Origin: Symsagittifera roscoffensis
Taxonomy: Eukaryota > Xenacoelomorpha > Acoela > Convolutidae
Reading direction: 5' to 3'
DNA: 64,000 nucleotides
Assembly: GCF_963678635.1 (NCBI RefSeq)
Contig: NC_087063.1
Location: 55,455,504-55,519,503, forward strand
The notes under the pieces were generated by a model. That model saw only the letters and a program-made list of their open reading frames with translations, made no database searches and was not told the DNA's origin. Made by a program: the position numbers and the translations under genes. Of this stretch, positions 59,847-64,000 are shown piece after piece; the stretch's first letter is position 1, and each line of letters opens with the position of its first letter.

Positions 59847-61653
59847 ATGAGCCGACAACTTGGATCCCTACACCGCTCAAATTCCCATCCAACCAACCTC
59901 AACACTCCAATCACAATAATCCCACTTTTTGCTTTCCCGCCACCCGATTTTCCAACTATTAATATAACATCCAGCATGAATTCGGATACTAATTCAGATA
60001 TTTCAGTTTTATACTCCATTTCACAACTTAATATCCCTAATATAGGAACCCCTGACGAATTTGCAGACTCCGAACCATCTCCATCCAATAATTTTCAAAC
60101 CAACTCCTCAGTTTTTTCAAAGCCCCCTTTTCAACCGATCCCACTAAATAATCCACTCCCGTCCGTTACTACTCCCTCTTATGCTTCACAAGTAACCCCA
60201 AACTATTCTAAATTTCATTCCGACCGATCATCAAATTCTCCCGATACTCCCCAAATCTCCCAGGAACTCGATAATTTTATCACCCTACAACAACAGCTAA
60301 TACACCCTAACACCCTCACTATAAATCAAATTTCATCCACAATAGAATCCTCAAACCCACCTACTCCTACACCCTCCTCAGCTTATACTGCATCATTAGC
60401 ACAATCATCCACATCCACCGAATCATCAAATAGCAATCACCGAGCTTATCGCACTTTTAAAAGAAAATTCCCAAACCATCCATTCCCGACCAAACCAGGA
60501 ACAGCCTGCGAGTATATTAATCATCCACACCACACCAACACGAAAGATTTTCTAGCAATCACCTTACCCTCATTCCCACAATATACTTTAAACACACCTA
60601 ACAACACCAACGACACACGTAGTTTTGGAGATGAACATGTTTTAATGCCTACACTTGAATGGACAGCATATTACCATTTCACTAATCCCCTTTGCCTGCC
60701 ACTATCTAATAATCATAACGATATAGAAAAGAATAAGGATATGCTGTATCGACTCACCACAACACTAACACATAGACAATTTACTTATATAGGATATAAA
60801 AAATCACTAAAAACATTCACTGCACCCCGAGCTATCGAATTTACAATAGAATTTGACGACCATAATATCATCCGAACTAATCAAGACCAATTTTAGATGA
60901 CGACCGCTTCGCTCACCCACAACTAACAGAAAAACTCTTCATCAAAACATCATATGTATTCACACTTAATATTTTTGATAGAAAATACGATCACATCATT
61001 TCTGAAGCACTAACTGATATGCAAGCTTACGAAGTTTTAAAGAAAAATTTCAATTATTTTCACTAACCTTTCACTTCCTTGCACCACATGAACGCGATTT
61101 GCACTGTTCACACGACATTATGTTACGCACTAAACAGACTCACACATATACATACTATCGCTTCATACAAAATCATTTTGATCTACATACTCCATCAAGA
61201 CAACCACACCATCGTTTTCAGTTTCTTAACTCGAAATACACTTCACATTTTTTTTCAAATTTCACCTATTGCATCAAAGATACTAACCTCCACGGCATCC
61301 TCCGCAATTATGACCCAGTAACACAAATGTATTTATTTTGTCCCATCACGAGGACCTTTAGGGCCGAAGAATCCAGACCCTTCCTTATCCCACATGAATT
61401 TATCCAACCTATAGAAATCCCTATATTAGAATTTATTCACAATACTAAATATAATCACAAAATATATAACCTCATTCAAAACACACCTTATGAGTTTGCA
61501 GTAGGCACCGAAGAACTAAAAACCATTAAAGCACTTCAATTGCTTTGGCCACTGCTCCAAACTAAAAACATCATTCGCATACTAGCAAAATTACTAACAA
61601 ATTCAGACGTAATACGGGACATCTTTCCGCACGGCTTTTTCCCCGACGATTAA
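59847..61653 (+). pseudogene. Accessory ORF X after env (about 600 aa, two frameshifts)
   Basis: Three overlapping frames read as one protein: 59847-60896, then frame 2 from 60897 to 61066 (LTEKLFIKTSYVFTLNIFD), then frame 1 to 61653. The first 210 residues are Ser/Pro/Thr-rich and probably disordered. A folded part with conserved-looking aromatics follows (EWTAYYHFTNPLCLPLS, RQFTYIGYKKS), and the last block has ILRNYDPVTQMYLFCPITR and LLWPLLQTKNIIRILAKLL. No zinc, kinase, protease or RNA-binding motif is recognisable. The position 3' of env is where complex retroviruses keep regulatory genes. The stop is followed at once by a splice donor. Function unknown. Confidence 0.6.
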
Positions 61654-61656
61654 CAG

Positions 61657-61733
61657 GTAAGTATAATTTACAAATATTCTTCACTAATAATTTTAAATTA
61701 ATACTAACCATTCTTTAATCATGTTTCTTTTAG
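61657..61733 (+). other. Candidate 77-bp intron in the element's 3' region
   Basis: AACAG|GTAAGTATAA donor three bases after the ORF X stop, ATACTAACC branch-site word at 61701, TTTCTTTTAG acceptor at 61733. An alternative acceptor, TTCACTCGCGCAG at 62050, has its own GTACTAACC at 62015. The consensus is strong at all three sites of the intron, but usage is untested. Confidence 0.55.
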
Positions 61734-63276
61734 CTTTTTAGTCTTCATACCACGATCATCTGCAAAAAACAGAAAAGAAAAATAAAAAATAAACTTATTA
61801 TAATAAACTTGTTAAAATTATTCTAAACTTCATTAATATTTTCCACAAGATAATCTGATAAAATTCATACCAAATGTAGTAAATTATTCTATAAATAATT
61901 CCCCCATAAAGCAGTAAAATTAATTATGATGAAAATTTATAACTTTAAATTTCCCCCAACAATTAGCAATAAAATTAAAATTCTATGTAATAAATTGTTA
62001 AAAATGAAAATGCAGTACTAACCTTTTGATATTTTCTTTCACTCGCGCAGGAATTCTATCGAAACTCGCACAGCTCGCCCACGAAGAATTGTTTAAATAA
62101 TGAATTTCAGTTTCAAGTTTTCACACTCAACAACTCTAACACACGATAACAAGTTTCAAACTTTCCTTTAACCCGGTTGGAAAGGAATTATATACTAAAC
62201 CAAACTAACCAACGCAGCTTACTAAACACCACAAATCATAAAATAGCAGCATGACTAAGAAAAAAAAACCAACGGTACCCAAACCGGATTAACCCAGTTT
62301 AAAACTGGATAGTTTATTCTTTTGAAGACTATTATAAAGTCTAAGAAAGAAATAATAAAACGCAAAAAAGTCGAAAGACAAACCCATAAAAAAAACAATT
62401 TGATTTTTGAAAAAAGGACACAACCAAAGGAACATAAGAAAGACCAACATAAACCCAACATAAAACGTTATCACATAACAGGACCTCTCAAAGAAACCGC
62501 ACGAAATCACACTCCCACTCCTGGCCTAACCCACCAGAGAGGACGTCCTGAGCATGCTCTATAGCCGGCCTAACCCACCGCGCTACATCCACGCTTTGTG
62601 ACCACACTTTTATTTTTAATAAGAGGTACTCAAGGGTGAGTAACTCTTCAAAATAACCGAACTAAAACAAAATGCTTTTGTGAAAACAACTAATTAAATT
62701 CATAATTAACAAACTGAACTAATAAAAATTTTATAAAATGTAAATCATACCTTGCAGTATATAGATCAGCACACAACAACAAAGACGAACATCCAAAGAC
62801 AAAATGACCCCACTACACTCGAACAAGAATGGCTAACCACAACCGATATGCCGTCCACAATCACAACTCAAAGGATTTAGAGTACGACTTGACTTCGCAG
62901 AAAAGGACTTCGTTGAACTAGACCAATGACCACCTCGATGTTCAAGTATACGTACAGATCCGAGTTACAAGGCATCCCCTCCACGCACAATCTCCACGCC
63001 ATTCCCAGACGAGGTTGAACACAAAACAAGTTCACTACATAATACAGAAAAACCCGTCATAGCAAACCATTTTGAAATCAGATTGATTTCGTTGGGAAAC
63101 ACAGTCGTTGTCACAAGAAGACACAACGATTGATGCCCCTAACTCCAGCGTCCTGGAACTTCTCTAACAAGAGGAACCGGACAAGAATACGATGTTCGCC
63201 AAATACCAACGTTCATCATCCATCCTTTGAATTGCAGAAAGATAATTCTAAAAAAACTCTGTAAAACCCGGATGGA
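61734..63276 (+). other. Element 3' untranslated region
   Basis: About 1.5 kb without a credible ORF. Contains the alternative acceptor at 62050, AT-rich stretches, a G+C-richer patch at 62500-62600 with two GGCCTAACCCACC words, and the end before the 3' LTR (CCGGATGGA), a weak polypurine tract. Confidence 0.6.
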
Positions 63277-63672
63277 TGGAACCTGATCTAAACTATATTT
63301 TATGATTGGATAAATTAGATATTTTACGACTGTAAAATATTTAATATTACCCAAATCATGGTCCATCTAACTAACGACCCACTTATTTGTAAGTGCTGAA
63401 ATTACTTGTAATTTCAGCACCAGAGAGATTTGAATTTAACTTAGAAATTATTTGTCTCTCCAAGAGAACTTCAGCAGCCGCAACAAACCAGTATACCCTA
63501 GATCTATTGAGCCTAGCAGAGACTAGTTAAACACCCTGAGACTAGAAAGTATAAGAGTAAGATTAGGATCGGTATTAGACTAAGAAGTTGCACGAATCTA
63601 TCCGGCCGAAAATAAGATAGCGTGACGAGCAGACGGTGTACCCTATCCGAAATTACTCTATGAGTTAACTCA
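63277..63672 (+). repeat. 3' LTR (396 bp)
   Basis: Starts TGGAACCTGATC and ends TTAACTCA. About 97% identical to the 5' LTR apart from a 15-base deletion near the end. The hairpin at 63393-63420 is unchanged. Confidence 0.9.
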
Positions 63673-63676
63673 CTGT
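63673..63676. mobile_element. Target-site duplication, right (CTGT)
   Basis: Matches 46681-46684. Confidence 0.85.
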
Positions 63677-64000
63677 CCTCTCAGAGTCACCCGCAATGTA
63701 GCTGAATGGATATTTAATCGATTAGTGGTCAAGAATGTTGCCATAATAATCGCTTATATTTACCCCTGGGGGCCACGCAATTGATTATAAACTATTAAAA
63801 TCTATTTTTTTTTTCAGAAAAATCAAATCGATTACAATACAATTAAAATCAATTCTGATCGCTAAACACCACATTCTCAGCCCTTACAGATCCCCTCAGA
63901 ACCCGCCACCACCGCCCCTCCCCGTAAATGTGGAAAGTGAGAGTGGGCGGTAAGTGGGTTGAAGCGCTGTGAGGGGGTTGTAAACGTGGGGGGAGGGGTT
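63677..64000. other. Flanking DNA, receptor-gene intron continued
   Basis: No exon recognised on either strand. Ends in a G+C-rich, purine-skewed stretch (GTGGGCGGTAAGTGGG and similar). Confidence 0.5.

Larger units (their letters stand above)
46685..63672 (+). mobile_element. 17-kb env-carrying Ty3/gypsy-type LTR retroelement, defective
   Basis: The element is 16,988 bp with two LTRs, a primer-binding site two bases inside the 5' LTR, gag with a zinc knuckle, integrase with GPY/F module, envelope-like gene and two extra ORFs, in forward orientation. The absence of any reverse transcriptase or RNase H, together with many stops and shifts, makes this copy non-autonomous. The LTRs differ at about 11 substitutions, one 1-base and one 15-base indel over about 395 bp, so insertion is fairly young. 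Its forward strand is rich in A and C and poor in G, unlike the surrounding DNA. Confidence 0.9.

Noticed and set aside
62500..62600. tRNA or SINE head on the reverse strand (TAGCGCGGTGGG)
   Set aside because: It resembles box A with one mismatch, but no box B or cloverleaf follows.

Overview
The window is AT-rich nuclear DNA from an invertebrate animal. It has intron-split coding sequence with GT-AG junctions, kilobase-scale tandem arrays, a large LTR retroelement with an envelope-like gene, and two exons of a Cys-loop ligand-gated ion channel whose pore segment carries the PAR motif of anion-selective channels. No prokaryotic operon, rRNA gene, intact tRNA gene or CRISPR array is visible. 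I cannot name the species.

Region 1 (1-38.7 kb) is one repeat family in several forms. Around 7.4-10.1 kb and 22.8-38.7 kb lie diverged parental units of about 1.27 kb. Reverse-strand reading frames in these units conserve short peptide blocks of a protein I do not recognise, so the units look like decayed copies of a small split gene. Two secondary arrays grew from different slices of that unit. On the left (1-7.4 kb) is a degenerate array that becomes a clean 281-bp repeat at 5.2-7.07 kb. In the middle (10.14-22.7 kb) about 24 monomers of roughly 531 bp form a six-monomer higher-order repeat of 3,185 bp. Retroelement debris and a 508-bp duplicated variant unit interrupt the right-hand part.

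Region 2 (38.7-46.68 kb and 63.68-64 kb) is mostly non-coding. It holds a solo LTR (41.0-41.5 kb), a patch of inverted GAATCCGCAA-type repeats, a 200-base assembly gap (44173-44372), and two consecutive reverse-strand exons (46271-46408 and 44640-44847) of a Cys-loop receptor. The exons join in phase and cover the end of the extracellular domain plus TM1 and TM2.

Region 3 (46,685-63,672) is a single 16,988-bp LTR retroelement of Ty3/gypsy type. It is flanked by a 4-bp target-site duplication (CTGT) and sits antisense in the intron upstream of the 46.3-kb receptor exon. In order it has: 5' LTR, primer-binding site, long leader, an extended Gag with a CCHC knuckle, a protease-like remnant, integrase (HHCC, DD35E, GPY/F), a novel two-TM, Pro/Ser/Thr-rich ORF, an envelope-like glycoprotein gene, a second novel ORF, a candidate 3' intron, a long 3' UTR and the 3' LTR. 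Reverse transcriptase and RNase H are absent: the pre-RT text joins directly to the post-RNase H tether. The LTRs are about 97% identical by eye, and nearly every gene carries stops or frameshifts, so this copy is not functional. The two accessory ORFs, the Gag N-terminal extension and the LTR hairpin with paired base changes are the best candidates for undescribed biology.
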